From Rhodobacter sp. NTK016B (GTDB taxonomy: Bacteria; Pseudomonadota; Alphaproteobacteria; Rhodobacterales; Rhodobacteraceae): a stretch of 64,000 nucleotides of DNA. The stretch covers positions 124,001 through 188,000 of the forward strand of contig NZ_JAFKOK010000001.1 in NCBI RefSeq assembly GCF_017303295.1, given 5' to 3'. Below, piece by piece: positions 26,530-35,284 of this stretch. Position numbers and translations under genes: made by a program. The notes below the pieces were generated by a model. The model made no database searches. It was not told the origin of the DNA and saw only the letters and a list, made by a program, of their open reading frames with translations. The first letter of the stretch is position 1. Each line of letters begins with the position of its first letter.

Positions 26530-28379
26530 CACTCTTGAGCGTTTTCAAGCGCTTCCGTCGCCTTCATCCACAAAGCCTCGGCCCGGTCGAGGCCTTCCAT
26601 GACCTCGGCATACTTGCGATTCCAGACGTCGAGATCGCCTTTGCGACCGTCTTCGTAAAGCGCGGGGTCGGCCAGTTTCTTGGCCAGCTTTTCGCGCATC
26701 TCTTCCAGCTTCTCGACCCTCTGCTCGCATTTACGCAGCTCGGATTTCAGCGACTGAACCTGCTCGCGCGTGGCCTTGGGCTTGGCGGGTTTCTCGGCCT
26801 TGGGCTTTTTCTCGCTCTCGTCGCCCCCCAGCAGCAGCGCGCGGTAGCTGTCGAGATCGTCCTCATAGGGCGCGACACCGCCATCCTTGACCAGCCACAG
26901 ACGGTCGGCCACCAGCGACAACAAATGCATGTCGTGGCTGACAAGGATCACCGCGCCGGAATAGGCGGTCAGCGCCTCGACCAGCGCCTCGCGGCTCTCG
27001 ATATCGAGGTGGTTTGTCGGCTCGTCGAGGATCAGAAGATGCGGCGCGTCGATCGTCGCCAGCAGCAGCGACAGACGCGCTTTCTGGCCCCCCGACAGAC
27101 GCCCCACCACGGTCTCGGCTTGATCGGCCATCAGGCCGAAACCGGCCAAGCGAGCACGGAGGCGCGGCTCGCCCTCGGTCGGGCGCAGGCGGCGGACATG
27201 CTGAACGGGCGTCTCGTCGAGATGCAGCTCGTCAACCTGATGCTGGGCGAAATAGCCGACGCGCAGCTTGCCCGCGACGGTCATCGCCCCGGCCATCTTG
27301 TCGAGCTTGCCCGCGAGCAGTTTCGACAGCGTCGATTTCCCCTCGCCATTACGACCCAGCAGCGCGATGCGGTCGTCCTGATCAATCCTGAGCGACAGTT
27401 TGCGCAGCACGACATGATCGCCATAGCCAACCGACACGCCCTCCATGGCGATGATCGGCGGCGAGAGTTCTTCGGGCGCGGGGAAGGTAAAGACGTGTTT
27501 CGCCGCCTCATGCGGGGCGGTGATCGGCGTCATCTTTTCAAGCTGCTTCACCCGGCTCTGCGCCTGCCGGGCTTTCGACGCCTTGGCCTTGAAGCGGTCA
27601 ACGAAGCTTTGCAGATGCGCGCGGCGGGCATCCTGTTTCTTTGCCTCGGCTGCCTGCACCGCGCGCTGTTCAGCGCGGGTCTTGGCGAAAGTGTCGTAGC
27701 CGCCGGAATAGAGCGTGAGCTTCTTGTCCTCCAGATGCAGGATCGCGCCCACGGCCCGGTTCAGAAGCCCCCGGTCGTGCGAGATCACGATCACCGTATG
27801 GGGATATTTCGCCAGATAGCTTTCAAGCCACAGCGCGCCTTCGAGGTCGAGATAGTTCGTCGGTTCGTCGAGCAGCAACAGGTCGGGCTGTGCAAAGAGC
27901 ACCCCCGCCAGCGCCACGCGCATCCGCCAGCCGCCCGAGAAATCGGAACACGGCATCAGCTGTTCCTCGGCGGTGAAGCCAAGGCCCTTGAGGATCGCCG
28001 AGGCCCGCCCCTCGGCCGACCACGCGTCGATATCGGCCAGACGCGCCTGCACCTCGGCGATGCGGTGGGCGTCGGTGGCGGTTTCGGCCTCGGCCATGAG
28101 GGTCGCGCGTTCGGTATCGGCCTGCAGCACGGTATCGAGCAGCGAAGTCGAGGATGACGGGACCTCTTGCGCGACCCCGCCGATCCGCGCGCGGTTGGGC
28201 AGGCTGATCGTGCCGCCTTCAGAGACCAGCTCGCCACGGATCAGGCGGAAGAGCGTGGTCTTGCCCGAGCCGTTACGCCCGACAAGGCCGACCTTGTGGC
28301 CGGTCGGGATGCGCGCCGAGGCCTCGACGATCAGAGGCTTGCCATCGACTGAATAGGTGAGATCGGAAATGGTCAACAT
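26529..28379 (-). CDS. ABC-F family ATPase, YheS-like
   Basis: Soluble protein of 616 residues with two ABC ATPase domains and no membrane segments; ABC-F proteins act on the ribosome. Walker A motifs are G-R-N-G-S-G-K-T-T (residues 34-42) and G-R-N-G-E-G-K-S-T (about 345); signatures are F-S-G-G-W-R-M-R and L-S-G-G-Q-K-A-R. The linker has the arm-like K-A-S-K-A-R-Q-A-Q-S-R-V-K segment, and the C-terminal 90 residues are a Lys/Glu-rich coiled coil. The order and spacing match E. coli YheS best; Uup is the main alternative. The ATG at 28379 is set by the first motif. The frame continues upstream but is Arg/His-rich noise. Confidence 0.88.
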   Translation of the reverse strand: MLTISDLTYSVDGKPLIVEASARIPTGHKVGLVGRNGSGKTTLFRLIRGELVSEGGTISLPNRARIGGVAQEVPSSSTSLLDTVLQADTERATLMAEAETATDAHRIAEVQARLADIDAWSAEGRASAILKGLGFTAEEQLMPCSDFSGGWRMRVALAGVLFAQPDLLLLDEPTNYLDLEGALWLESYLAKYPHTVIVISHDRGLLNRAVGAILHLEDKKLTLYSGGYDTFAKTRAEQRAVQAAEAKKQDARRAHLQSFVDRFKAKASKARQAQSRVKQLEKMTPITAPHEAAKHVFTFPAPEELSPPIIAMEGVSVGYGDHVVLRKLSLRIDQDDRIALLGRNGEGKSTLSKLLAGKLDKMAGAMTVAGKLRVGYFAQHQVDELHLDETPVQHVRRLRPTEGEPRLRARLAGFGLMADQAETVVGRLSGGQKARLSLLLATIDAPHLLILDEPTNHLDIESREALVEALTAYSGAVILVSHDMHLLSLVADRLWLVKDGGVAPYEDDLDSYRALLLGGDESEKKPKAEKPAKPKATREQVQSLKSELRKCEQRVEKLEEMREKLAKKLADPALYEDGRKGDLDVWNRKYAEVMEGLDRAEALWMKATEALENAQE

Positions 28380-28520
28380 GAGGCGCCGCTTAGCAGAAGC
28401 CCGCGCGGTGCACCAGCGGGCGCGGACACGAAGCGCCGCCCCTGCAACAGTGTCGTGCAGCGCCGTCGCTTGCAAAATCGCGCCCGCCCGCGTTGATTGA
28501 TGCGTCCCATTGGAATTCGC

Positions 28521-29705
28521 ATGACACGCACGCCCCCTCATCTTGCGACGCTGGTGCTGCTGACCGCCCTGCCCGTCGTTTCGCTTAACATGTTCCTGCC
28601 GTCGCTGCCGGCGATGACCGACGCCCTGCAGGCCAGCGAAGCGCGCATGGCCTGGGTCGTGTCGGGCTACATGGTTCTGACGGCGCTGATGCAACTGGTG
28701 ATCGGCCCGGTCAGCGACAGGATCGGGCGGCGGCCGGTGATCCTGTGCGCACTGGCGGTCTATTCGCTGGCCTCGCTCGGCTGCGTTCTGGCGCAGGACT
28801 CGGGCACCTTCATCGCCTTCCGCCTGATGCAGGGCGTGATCGCGTCCGGGACGGTGCTGTCGACGGCGATCATCCGCGACCAATACGACGCGCGGCGGGC
28901 AGCGGGGCGGATGGGAACCGTCAGTGCCTCGATGGCGCTGGCGCCGATGCTGGGTCCGACAATCGGCGGGCTTCTGGACAGCGTGATCAGCTGGCGGGCG
29001 ATTTTCGGGCTGTATTCGGGGCTGGGCGCGGCGGGACTGGTGCTGTGCTGGCTCGATCTGGGCGAGACGCTGAAGCCCGGCCAGCGGCGATTGCGGCTGG
29101 GCGATTACGGCGCGCTGTTGCGCTCAGGGCGGTTCTGGGCCTTCACCGGCACGGGCGGGCTGTCGATGGGGTCGTTCTACGTCTTCGTCTCGGGCGTGCC
29201 CTTCGTCGCCTCGGAAACATGGCATTTGTCGACTTTATGGATCGGGTTGGGAACCGGATCGATCACCGGCGGCTTCATCTTCGGCGCGCTCATCACCTCG
29301 CGCATGGCGCCGCGGGTGGGGTTCGCCCCCCTGATCATCGCCGGGCGCTGCGCGGCGGTGCTGGGTGTCGGGCTGGGTTTGCTGTTATTCTGGGGCGGCG
29401 TGACCTCGCCCTTCGCGTTGTTTGCCTGCACGATGAGCGCGGGGTTCGGCAACGGGCTGACGGTGGCGAATGCGGCCACGGGGGCGGTGTCTGTCCGCCC
29501 CGATCTGGCCGGCACCGCCTCAAGCCTGTTTGGCGCCTGCGGCATGGCGTCGGGCGCGGCGCTGTCATGGATCACGCTGCACATCGTGGCCGCCGAGCCG
29601 ACGCCCGAACGGCTGCTGAGCGTGCTGCTGGCGGTTCTTCTGGTGGCGCTGGCGACGGGGGTGACGGCGGTCAGGCTTGACCGTACGGCACCGGCCGCTG
29701 CGTAA
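28521..29705 (+). CDS. MFS transporter of the Bcr/CflA type
   Basis: Twelve-helix major facilitator exporter of 394 residues. The family motif in loop 2-3 is G-P-V-S-D-R-I-G-R-R-P-V near residue 64, and the antiporter motif C appears as A-L-A-P-M-L-G-P-T-I-G-G near residue 136. L-P-S-L-P-A-M near residue 30 is typical of Bcr/CflA drug exporters. I chose the ATG at 28521, with a weak GGA upstream; an ATG at 28500 is also possible. A drug or small-metabolite export role is expected from the family; the real substrate is unknown. Confidence 0.87.
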   Translation: MTRTPPHLATLVLLTALPVVSLNMFLPSLPAMTDALQASEARMAWVVSGYMVLTALMQLVIGPVSDRIGRRPVILCALAVYSLASLGCVLAQDSGTFIAFRLMQGVIASGTVLSTAIIRDQYDARRAAGRMGTVSASMALAPMLGPTIGGLLDSVISWRAIFGLYSGLGAAGLVLCWLDLGETLKPGQRRLRLGDYGALLRSGRFWAFTGTGGLSMGSFYVFVSGVPFVASETWHLSTLWIGLGTGSITGGFIFGALITSRMAPRVGFAPLIIAGRCAAVLGVGLGLLLFWGGVTSPFALFACTMSAGFGNGLTVANAATGAVSVRPDLAGTASSLFGACGMASGAALSWITLHIVAAEPTPERLLSVLLAVLLVALATGVTAVRLDRTAPAAA

Positions 29706-29812
29706 GCGCGCCATTGGCGGCTTTTCAACCTTTCGCCTGCATGTTAAGTGCGCCTCAGTTTTGACCACAGGCGGCCGGGCATGGGGCCCGCCGCGCACCG
29801 AAAGAGACGATC

Positions 29813-30235
29813 ATGGCCACCGAACGCACCTTGTCGATCATCAAGCCCGACGCCACCAACCGCAACCTGACCGGCAAGATCAACGCCAAGTTCGAGGATG
29901 CGGGCCTGCGCATCGTCGCGCAAAAGCGCATTCACCTGACCCCGGCGCAAGCGGGCCAGTTCTACGAAGTCCACAAAGAGCGCCCCTTCTACGGCGAACT
30001 GTGCGAATTCATGGCCTCGGCTCCGGTCGTCGTGCAGGTGCTGGAAGGCGAAAACGCCATCGCGAAAAACCGCGAAGTGATGGGCGCGACCAACCCCGCC
30101 AATGCCGAAGAAGGCACGATCCGCAAGGAATTCGCGCTGTCGATGGGCGAAAACTCGGTCCACGGTTCGGACGCGCCGGAAACCGCCGCGCAGGAAATCG
30201 CGTTCTTCTTCTCGGGGCTGGAACTGGTCGGCTGA
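29813..30235 (+). CDS. ndk: Nucleoside diphosphate kinase
   Basis: Transfers the gamma phosphate between nucleoside triphosphates and diphosphates. The 140-residue protein is standard length; the catalytic His117 is in N-S-V-H-G-S-D, and the opening T-L-S-I-I-K-P-D-A is the family start. It has its own 107-base upstream gap and is followed 23 bases after the stop by a strong intrinsic terminator, so it is monocistronic. Confidence 0.97.
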   Translation: MATERTLSIIKPDATNRNLTGKINAKFEDAGLRIVAQKRIHLTPAQAGQFYEVHKERPFYGELCEFMASAPVVVQVLEGENAIAKNREVMGATNPANAEEGTIRKEFALSMGENSVHGSDAPETAAQEIAFFFSGLELVG

Positions 30236-30257
30236 CCTGTCTGGTTCATCGAATGCG

Positions 30258-30289
30258 AAAGGGCGGGGATTTCCCCGCCCTTTTCTTTT
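30258..30289 (+). terminator. Intrinsic terminator after ndk
   Basis: The stem AAAGGGCGGGG (30258-30268) pairs with CCCCGCCCTTT (30273-30283) around an ATTT loop and runs into a T-rich tail (TTTTCTTTT). This is a textbook terminator for ndk. It may also act weakly on the converging lytic transglycosylase gene. Confidence 0.9.
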
Positions 30290-30329
30290 GCCCGCCAGTT
30301 GCTGCGGGGCCCGGGATCACCGCCCCGGA

Positions 30330-30806
30330 TCACCGGCAGCGACGATTGACCTCGCGCTGCGCCAGCCCGGTTTCCACCAGCATGCAGCGGTCGCGGGCGG
30401 TGTAATAATAGCCGCGCGCGTAATGCATCACCGCATCGTCCATATCGCCATCGGCGACCAGCCAAGCGCCGCGCAGATAGCGGCCCGCATAGCGCAGGTT
30501 CACGCGCGGATCGAGTAGCTCGCGCGGCTCGCCGCGAAAGCCCATCGTCCGCGCCGTCTGCGGCAGGATCTGCATCAGGCCATAATAGGGACCGTTGCGG
30601 GCATTCGCGCGGTAATCGGATTCGCGCTGGATCACCCGGTGCAGCAGCGCTTCAGGGATATCGAGCTCATCCGCCGCGTCCTCGATCAGCAGCCGCATCT
30701 CGACCGTTTCGCCGGGATAGAGCCGCTCGACCTGAACATGGTCGTCGCCCCCGCCGCCGCAGGCCGTGAGAACCGCAAGCGCGGCGAGTGCCAACCAGGT
30801 CTTCAT
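30330..30806 (-). CDS. Lytic transglycosylase lipoprotein
   Basis: Peptidoglycan-cleaving enzyme of family 1, 158 residues. The signal ends in V-L-T-A-C with the lipobox Cys at residue 16, so it should be a lipoprotein. The catalytic Glu is in I-Q-R-E-S-D-Y near residue 62, followed by the family motif Y-G-L-M-Q-I-L-P-Q-T-A and N-L-R-Y-A-G-R-Y-L near residue 105. It is shorter than MltC and similar to the SLT-domain lipoproteins of Rhodobacterales. It overlaps the TfoX-C gene by four bases. Confidence 0.88.
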   Translation of the reverse strand: MKTWLALAALAVLTACGGGGDDHVQVERLYPGETVEMRLLIEDAADELDIPEALLHRVIQRESDYRANARNGPYYGLMQILPQTARTMGFRGEPRELLDPRVNLRYAGRYLRGAWLVADGDMDDAVMHYARGYYYTARDRCMLVETGLAQREVNRRCR

Positions 30807-31174
30807 ACGGGGCTCCGTTTCTTGGCCGGGCGGGTTTGCCGCCGTGCGGGATCAATCACGCCGATCTCATCAAGGATCGCTTCGATTCCGACAATCCCGC
30901 CCTTGGCGACATGCGCGGATTTCAGCGCATCGAACCGCACCCGCAGCGCGTCCTTCTCGGCCCCCTTGCAGTCGTTCCATGGCCGTCCCTGCAGCGCCAT
31001 GTGCAGGACATAGTAGCTGATGAAATGCGCCCGGGTCCCGGTATCGAGAAGCTTCGCATACGCCGCATCCGCCCCCAGAGCGCGCAGTTCCTCGGCACTG
31101 TGAATGCCCGCGCGCGCGAACGAGGCGTCGCTGGCCGGGCCGAGATTGGGGAGCGAAGAAACGGGGCTGGGCAT
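30803..31174 (-). CDS. TfoX C-terminal domain protein
   Basis: 123-residue protein with only the TfoX_C (PF04994) helical domain: L-P-N-L-G-P-A-S, then A-G-I-H-S-A-E-E-L-R-A-L-G-A and an aromatic-rich middle (Y-Y-V-L-H-M-A-L-Q-G). Competence regulators carry this domain, but stand-alone copies have no assigned role. No strong ribosome site decides between starts at 31174 and 31186. It is coupled to the transglycosylase gene by a four-base overlap. Confidence 0.75.
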   Translation of the reverse strand: MPSPVSSLPNLGPASDASFARAGIHSAEELRALGADAAYAKLLDTGTRAHFISYYVLHMALQGRPWNDCKGAEKDALRVRFDALKSAHVAKGGIVGIEAILDEIGVIDPARRQTRPAKKRSPV

Positions 31175-31210
31175 GAGGTCTTTCATGCGCGGCAAGAGCG
31201 GTCTTGGCAA

Positions 31211-31693
31211 GAGGAACGCGAGGCGGCTGATAATGTCTGTCTTTCAGGAAAAATCGCCCTAGTTGAGGCGGAATTGGGCAAGATCAGACCGAATTCGACT
31301 CATATCGCAGAGCGCCCCTGAGCCGGATTCCCGTCTTACGTCTGATGCATTGGTTTTGCCGAAGCTCAAAGGGTTTTGGTCCATACACCATCTCCATGCG
31401 CGCGACCAAGGCGCGCTCGTCGTAACAATGTGGGACATCAAATTTTTGTCTGACTTTTACTACTTTCATAGAGTTATAGGTCTATTCAAACACAGAACGC
31501 AAAATCACTCGGGGACGCCAGGTGGAAGCCCTGATGCCAAGTCGCTCGTACGGCCCGTTGGGGGCGCGCCAAAATCGAGCCCCCAGACAGGGCCCTGAAT
31601 GTAAGACCAATAGATGACTGACATTAAAAACCGTGTTTCCGCTTGTCGCGCCCGGGCACCCACCCTAGCCTGTGGAAAAACGCGGAGAAAGAC
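31211..31693. other. Gene-poor, AT-richer intergenic stretch
   Basis: Across 483 bases I find no gene I can support. Open frames are short and read as composition noise. The middle part (about 31400-31510) is markedly richer in A and T than the surrounding genes, with runs such as CAAATTTTTGTCTGAC. The right end serves as the ppk2 leader, with GGAGA just before its ATG. No terminator, tRNA or repeat was recognised. Confidence 0.6.
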
Positions 31694-32572
31694 ATGGACC
31701 TGCCCTTCGACGGTGCGATCTCGCAATACTACGAACACGACGCCCCCGAGCCGGTCCGCGAGGCCATCGCAGAGGGCAAGAAGAAGGATATCCTCGCCCC
31801 CGACTACCCCTATGATCAATGGATGAAGAAGTCCGATTACGAGGATCGGATGAAAGAGCTTCAGGTCGAGCTGGTGAAACTGCAGCGCTGGATCGAGGCC
31901 AGTGGCCAGCGTATCGTCGTCGTCTTCGAGGGCCGCGACACAGCAGGCAAGTCGGGCGCGATCAAGCGGGTGCGCGAGAACCTGAATCCGCGCGGCGCGC
32001 ATATCGTGGCGCTGCCCAAACCGACCGACCGCGAGCGCACGCAATGGTACTTCCAGCGCTACATCGCGCACATGCCGGCAGCAGGTGAAATCGCGCTGAT
32101 GGACCGTAGCTGGTACAATCGCGGCGTGGTCGAAAAGGTGTTCGGCTTTTGCACCGATGACGAACGGCGGCATTTCTTCGATCAGCTTCCGGGCTTCGAA
32201 CAGGCGCTGGTCGATGACGGCATCAACCTGATCAAGCTATGGTTCAATGTTGGCCGGGCCGAACAGCTTCGGCGGATGCTGGCGCGTGAAAGCCACCCGC
32301 TGAAACAGTGGAAGCTGTCATCGATCGATGTGAAGGGGCTGGCCAAATGGGACGATTACACGCTGGCAATCGGCGAGACCTTCGCCCGCTCGGATTTCGG
32401 CTTCGCGCCATGGACGATCATTCGCGGCGATGACAAGTACCGCGCGCGGATCGGCGCGGTGCAGCGGATCCTCGGCGCGTTCGACTATGACCGCAAGGAC
32501 GCCGAGACGGTGGGCACGCCCGATCCGTCGATCATCGGCGGTGTTGATCTGTGGCCGGGCCACGCGCGCTGA
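31694..32572 (+). CDS. ppk2: Polyphosphate kinase 2
   Basis: Phosphorylates nucleoside diphosphates from polyphosphate, or the reverse, in the cytoplasm. The 292-residue product has the PPK2 core with Walker [12 protein letters not shown] near residue 77, the lid Arg region, and Walker [11 protein letters not shown] near residue 138. Residues L-F/W-F-N-V-G and K-W-x-L-S-S-I-D are typical of the one-domain class. The ATG at 31694 follows GGAGAAAG. The end overlaps the converging minus-strand gene by 41 bases. Nucleotide preference (ADP or GDP) cannot be read from it. Confidence 0.92.
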   Translation: MDLPFDGAISQYYEHDAPEPVREAIAEGKKKDILAPDYPYDQWMKKSDYEDRMKELQVELVKLQRWIEASGQRIVVVFEGRDTAGKSGAIKRVRENLNPRGAHIVALPKPTDRERTQWYFQRYIAHMPAAGEIALMDRSWYNRGVVEKVFGFCTDDERRHFFDQLPGFEQALVDDGINLIKLWFNVGRAEQLRRMLARESHPLKQWKLSSIDVKGLAKWDDYTLAIGETFARSDFGFAPWTIIRGDDKYRARIGAVQRILGAFDYDRKDAETVGTPDPSIIGGVDLWPGHAR

Positions 32573-33128
32573 AAAGCGCGCTGGCGGCCACCCCGTCGGG
32601 CAAGGGCGCGTCGGATGCCCAGATCAGCGCCCCCTGCCCCGCCGCCGTTGCCCGGGCCAGCAGAGCCCCGGTGGCGTGATCGCCCTGTAAGAGCGCAAGC
32701 TGCCCGCCCGCCTGCGGCACCAGCACACGCATCAGCAGATGCGCGCTGGCCGCAGCACCGGGCGCGGGCTTCCAGACGACACCCCGGGGCGCCAGCGCGA
32801 TGAGCAAGCCCATGATCCGCGACAGGGGCACCGAGGCGGCGCTGAGCAGCATGGCGGGGCCATGCGACGGGAGATCGTGGAAGGCTTCGGGCGCGCCGCA
32901 GGGATCGTCCATACCTTCCCGCGCGCGGATCTGCCTGAGCAGCGGCGCCTCGGCGGCATAGGCTTGACCCAACAGCGCGGGATCGGTGCTATCTCCCGCA
33001 GACAACCCCGTCAGCGCACGCGCCATATCGCCCGCGCCGGCGCAAACCAGCCCGGCGCCCGGCACGGCAGGCACAGGCACCATCCGCTGCCCCAAAGGCG
33101 CGGTCCAGCGCCCGGCGAGGCATTGCAC
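32532..33128 (-). CDS. Short aldehyde-dehydrogenase-like protein of uncertain start
   Basis: 198 residues from a GTG at 33128. The middle ([16 protein letters not shown], then L-L-Q-G-D-x-A-T-G-A-L-L) resembles the nucleotide-binding part of aldehyde dehydrogenases, but no catalytic Cys or Glu motif is present. The reading frame stays coding-like for 21 more codons upstream, up to a CTG at 33191, and no ordinary start codon or clear ribosome site exists there. It may be a degenerate or specialised ALDH-like protein. It follows cvpA closely and overlaps the end of ppk2. Confidence 0.5.
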   Translation of the reverse strand: MQCLAGRWTAPLGQRMVPVPAVPGAGLVCAGAGDMARALTGLSAGDSTDPALLGQAYAAEAPLLRQIRAREGMDDPCGAPEAFHDLPSHGPAMLLSAASVPLSRIMGLLIALAPRGVVWKPAPGAAASAHLLMRVLVPQAGGQLALLQGDHATGALLARATAAGQGALIWASDAPLPDGVAASALFSARGPATDQHRR

Positions 33129-33192
33129 GAAGAGCCGCTCGCTCAGCCCCGCAAGGATATCGTCAAGATCGGAAGTCAGCGCGCCCGACAGA

Positions 33193-33753
33193 TCAGTTGG
33201 CCGCCGTGCAGCTCGAGGTTAGATCCTCGTAACGGTCGACCACCCAGTTGGGCGCATCGGCCGGCAGGGTGTCGGTGATCGCGGTCTGCACACGGGCAAA
33301 CAACGCGACCGAGCGCGAATTGTCGACCATTGGCACCGTGCCTTCGGGCACAGCGGTCTGGAACACCATCAGCGCCACGGCGATCAGCAGGATGCCGCGC
33401 AGCACGCCAAAGAAGAAACCAAGCCCCTGGTCGATGCCACCCAGCGCGGAATTACGGATCAGGCTGGAGAAAAGCGGCGTGAACAGCGCCACGATCACCA
33501 GCATGATGGCGAAAACGGCGGCAAACGAAGCGATGATCGTCAGCTCGCAGCTATCGCCGAGGATATCGCCGACATAGGGGATCTCGCGCACCAGCGGCTC
33601 GACCGTGGGGGCCAGCACGAAGGCGGCGATGGCGGCGACGATCCAGCCGGCAATGGCCAGCGCCTCGCGCACGAGGCCGCGCGAATAGGCAAGGATCGCC
33701 GAAATGATGATCACCAGCGCGACGGCCGCGTCGATCAGGGTAAAGCTGTCCAT
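33193..33753 (-). CDS. cvpA: CvpA family membrane protein
   Basis: Inner-membrane protein of 186 residues with four hydrophobic segments and the family pattern: Y-S-R-G-L-V-R-E-A-L near residue 26, then G-G-I-D-Q-G-L-G-F-F-F-G near residue 118. The family was first linked to colicin V production and is now tied to envelope homeostasis. The ATG at 33753 has AGGAG 8 bases upstream. It is 19 bases after radA on the same strand, an arrangement common in this bacterial group, and purF is not next to it here. Confidence 0.9.
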   Translation of the reverse strand: MDSFTLIDAAVALVIIISAILAYSRGLVREALAIAGWIVAAIAAFVLAPTVEPLVREIPYVGDILGDSCELTIIASFAAVFAIMLVIVALFTPLFSSLIRNSALGGIDQGLGFFFGVLRGILLIAVALMVFQTAVPEGTVPMVDNSRSVALFARVQTAITDTLPADAPNWVVDRYEDLTSSCTAAN

Positions 33754-33772
33754 GCCCAAGCTCCTTCGCGCG

Positions 33773-35131
33773 TCAGCCCGCGCCGAATACATCGCCCACG
33801 AAGCCGGTCAGATCGCCCATTTCGCGCAACCTGACGCCGATGCCGGGGCCAGTCTTGCCGCCCCTCGGCAGCATGGCCGTGGTGAAACCAAGTTTTGCCG
33901 CTTCTTTCAACCTGTTTTCGCTCTGGTTGACAGGACGAAGCGCCCCCGAGAGCGAGATTTCCCCGAACACGACGGTATCGGCAGGCAGCGCCACGTCCTC
34001 GCGCGCGCTCAGAAGGGCGGCGGCGACGGCGAGATCGGCGGCAGGCTCGCTCACCCGCATCCCGCCCGCCACGTTGAGAAACACGTCGAGCCCGGTGAAA
34101 GGAATACCGCAGCGCGCTTCGAGCACGGCAAGGATCGTGCCCAGCCGCCCGCTATCGAGCCCGACGACGGTGCGGCGCGGGTTGGACAGCGGCGAAGGCG
34201 CGACGAGCGCCTGAATCTCGGTCAGCATGGGCCGTGTGCCCTCGATCCCCGCGAAAACCACCGATCCGGCCGAGGGCTGACCGCGTTCGGACAGGAACAG
34301 GGCCGAGGGGTTGGGGACCTCGGACAGACCGCCGCCGGTCATCTCGAACACGCCGATCTCGTCGGCGGGGCCGAAGCGGTTTTTCACCGCGCGCAGGATG
34401 CGGAATTGGTGGCCGCGCTCGCCCTCGAAATACAGCACGCAATCGACCATGTGCTCGATCACACGGGGGCCGGCGATCTGGCCTTCCTTGGTGACGTGCC
34501 CGACAAGGATGACGCTGATCCCGCGGCGCTTGGCCAGCGTCACAAGCTCGTGCGCGGCGGCGCGCAGCTGCGCGACCGAGCCGGGCGCCGAGGCGACGCT
34601 GTCGAGCCACATGGTCTGGATCGAATCGATGATCACCAGATCGGGGCGCTCTGTGTCGAGCGTGGTCAGAATGTCGCGCAGATTGGTCTCGGCGCCCAGC
34701 TGCACGGGCGCGTCGCCAAGACCCAGCCTTTGTGCGCGCATCCGCACCTGTGCGGCGGCTTCTTCGCCGGAAATATAAAGGGTTGCCAAACCCTTGCGCG
34801 CGAAGGCGGCGGTTGCTTGCAGCAGCAGGGTCGACTTGCCGATGCCGGGATCGCCCCCCACCAGAATCGCCGAGGCAGGCACCAGCCCGCCGCCCAGCAC
34901 GCGGTCGAGTTCATCCATGCCCGACAGCGTGCGCGGTGGCGGCGCCTCGTCCGTTTGCAGCGTGCTCAGCGCGATCGAGCGGCCCTTGGACAGCGGCCCT
35001 TTGGGCCCCGCACCCAGCGGCGCCTCTTCGACGATCGAGTTCCACGCGCCGCAGGCATCGCAGCGCCCGGCCCATTTCTTGTGAACCGCACCGCATTCGC
35101 TGCAGGTGAATTGGGGGGATGCCTTGGCCAT
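33773..35131 (-). CDS. radA: DNA repair protein RadA
   Basis: Branch-migration ATPase of recombination, 452 residues. The N-terminal four-Cys zinc finger (C-x2-C...C-x2-C, residues 10-28), Walker A G-D-P-G-I-G-K-S-T near residue 93, the RadA-specific K-N-R-F-G near residue 255, and a C-terminal Lon-like domain are all visible. The ATG at 35131 gives the standard length; upstream open frame is antisense noise to the next gene. It is cotranscribed with cvpA. Confidence 0.95.
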   Translation of the reverse strand: MAKASPQFTCSECGAVHKKWAGRCDACGAWNSIVEEAPLGAGPKGPLSKGRSIALSTLQTDEAPPPRTLSGMDELDRVLGGGLVPASAILVGGDPGIGKSTLLLQATAAFARKGLATLYISGEEAAAQVRMRAQRLGLGDAPVQLGAETNLRDILTTLDTERPDLVIIDSIQTMWLDSVASAPGSVAQLRAAAHELVTLAKRRGISVILVGHVTKEGQIAGPRVIEHMVDCVLYFEGERGHQFRILRAVKNRFGPADEIGVFEMTGGGLSEVPNPSALFLSERGQPSAGSVVFAGIEGTRPMLTEIQALVAPSPLSNPRRTVVGLDSGRLGTILAVLEARCGIPFTGLDVFLNVAGGMRVSEPAADLAVAAALLSAREDVALPADTVVFGEISLSGALRPVNQSENRLKEAAKLGFTTAMLPRGGKTGPGIGVRLREMGDLTGFVGDVFGAG

Positions 35132-35284
35132 GGCGGTATTATCTCCCGGCGCCGCGCGCGTTGCAAGCGGGGTCCAGCGCGTCCGGTTCAGGAGGTCTGC
35201 GCGCAAGATACACGCCCGGACGTGGGGTCCCGATTGACCCGCGCTTGCACGCCGCCGAAGATCCCGCCCAAAGGGAGGCCGACC

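Noticed and set aside
26535-28157. 540-codon plus-strand frame opposite yheS
   Set aside because: Long open frames opposite high-GC genes are common. It has no recognisable domain and would cover the whole ABC-F gene.
31284-31469. Short minus-strand frame in the AT-rich gap
   Set aside because: It has no ribosome site and no family resemblance, and the gap shows several equally short frames.
32739-33278. Long plus-strand frame opposite the ALDH-like gene and cvpA
   Set aside because: It is Arg/Pro-rich, has no ribosome site and overlaps cvpA, a certain gene. The minus-strand frame is the more protein-like of the two.
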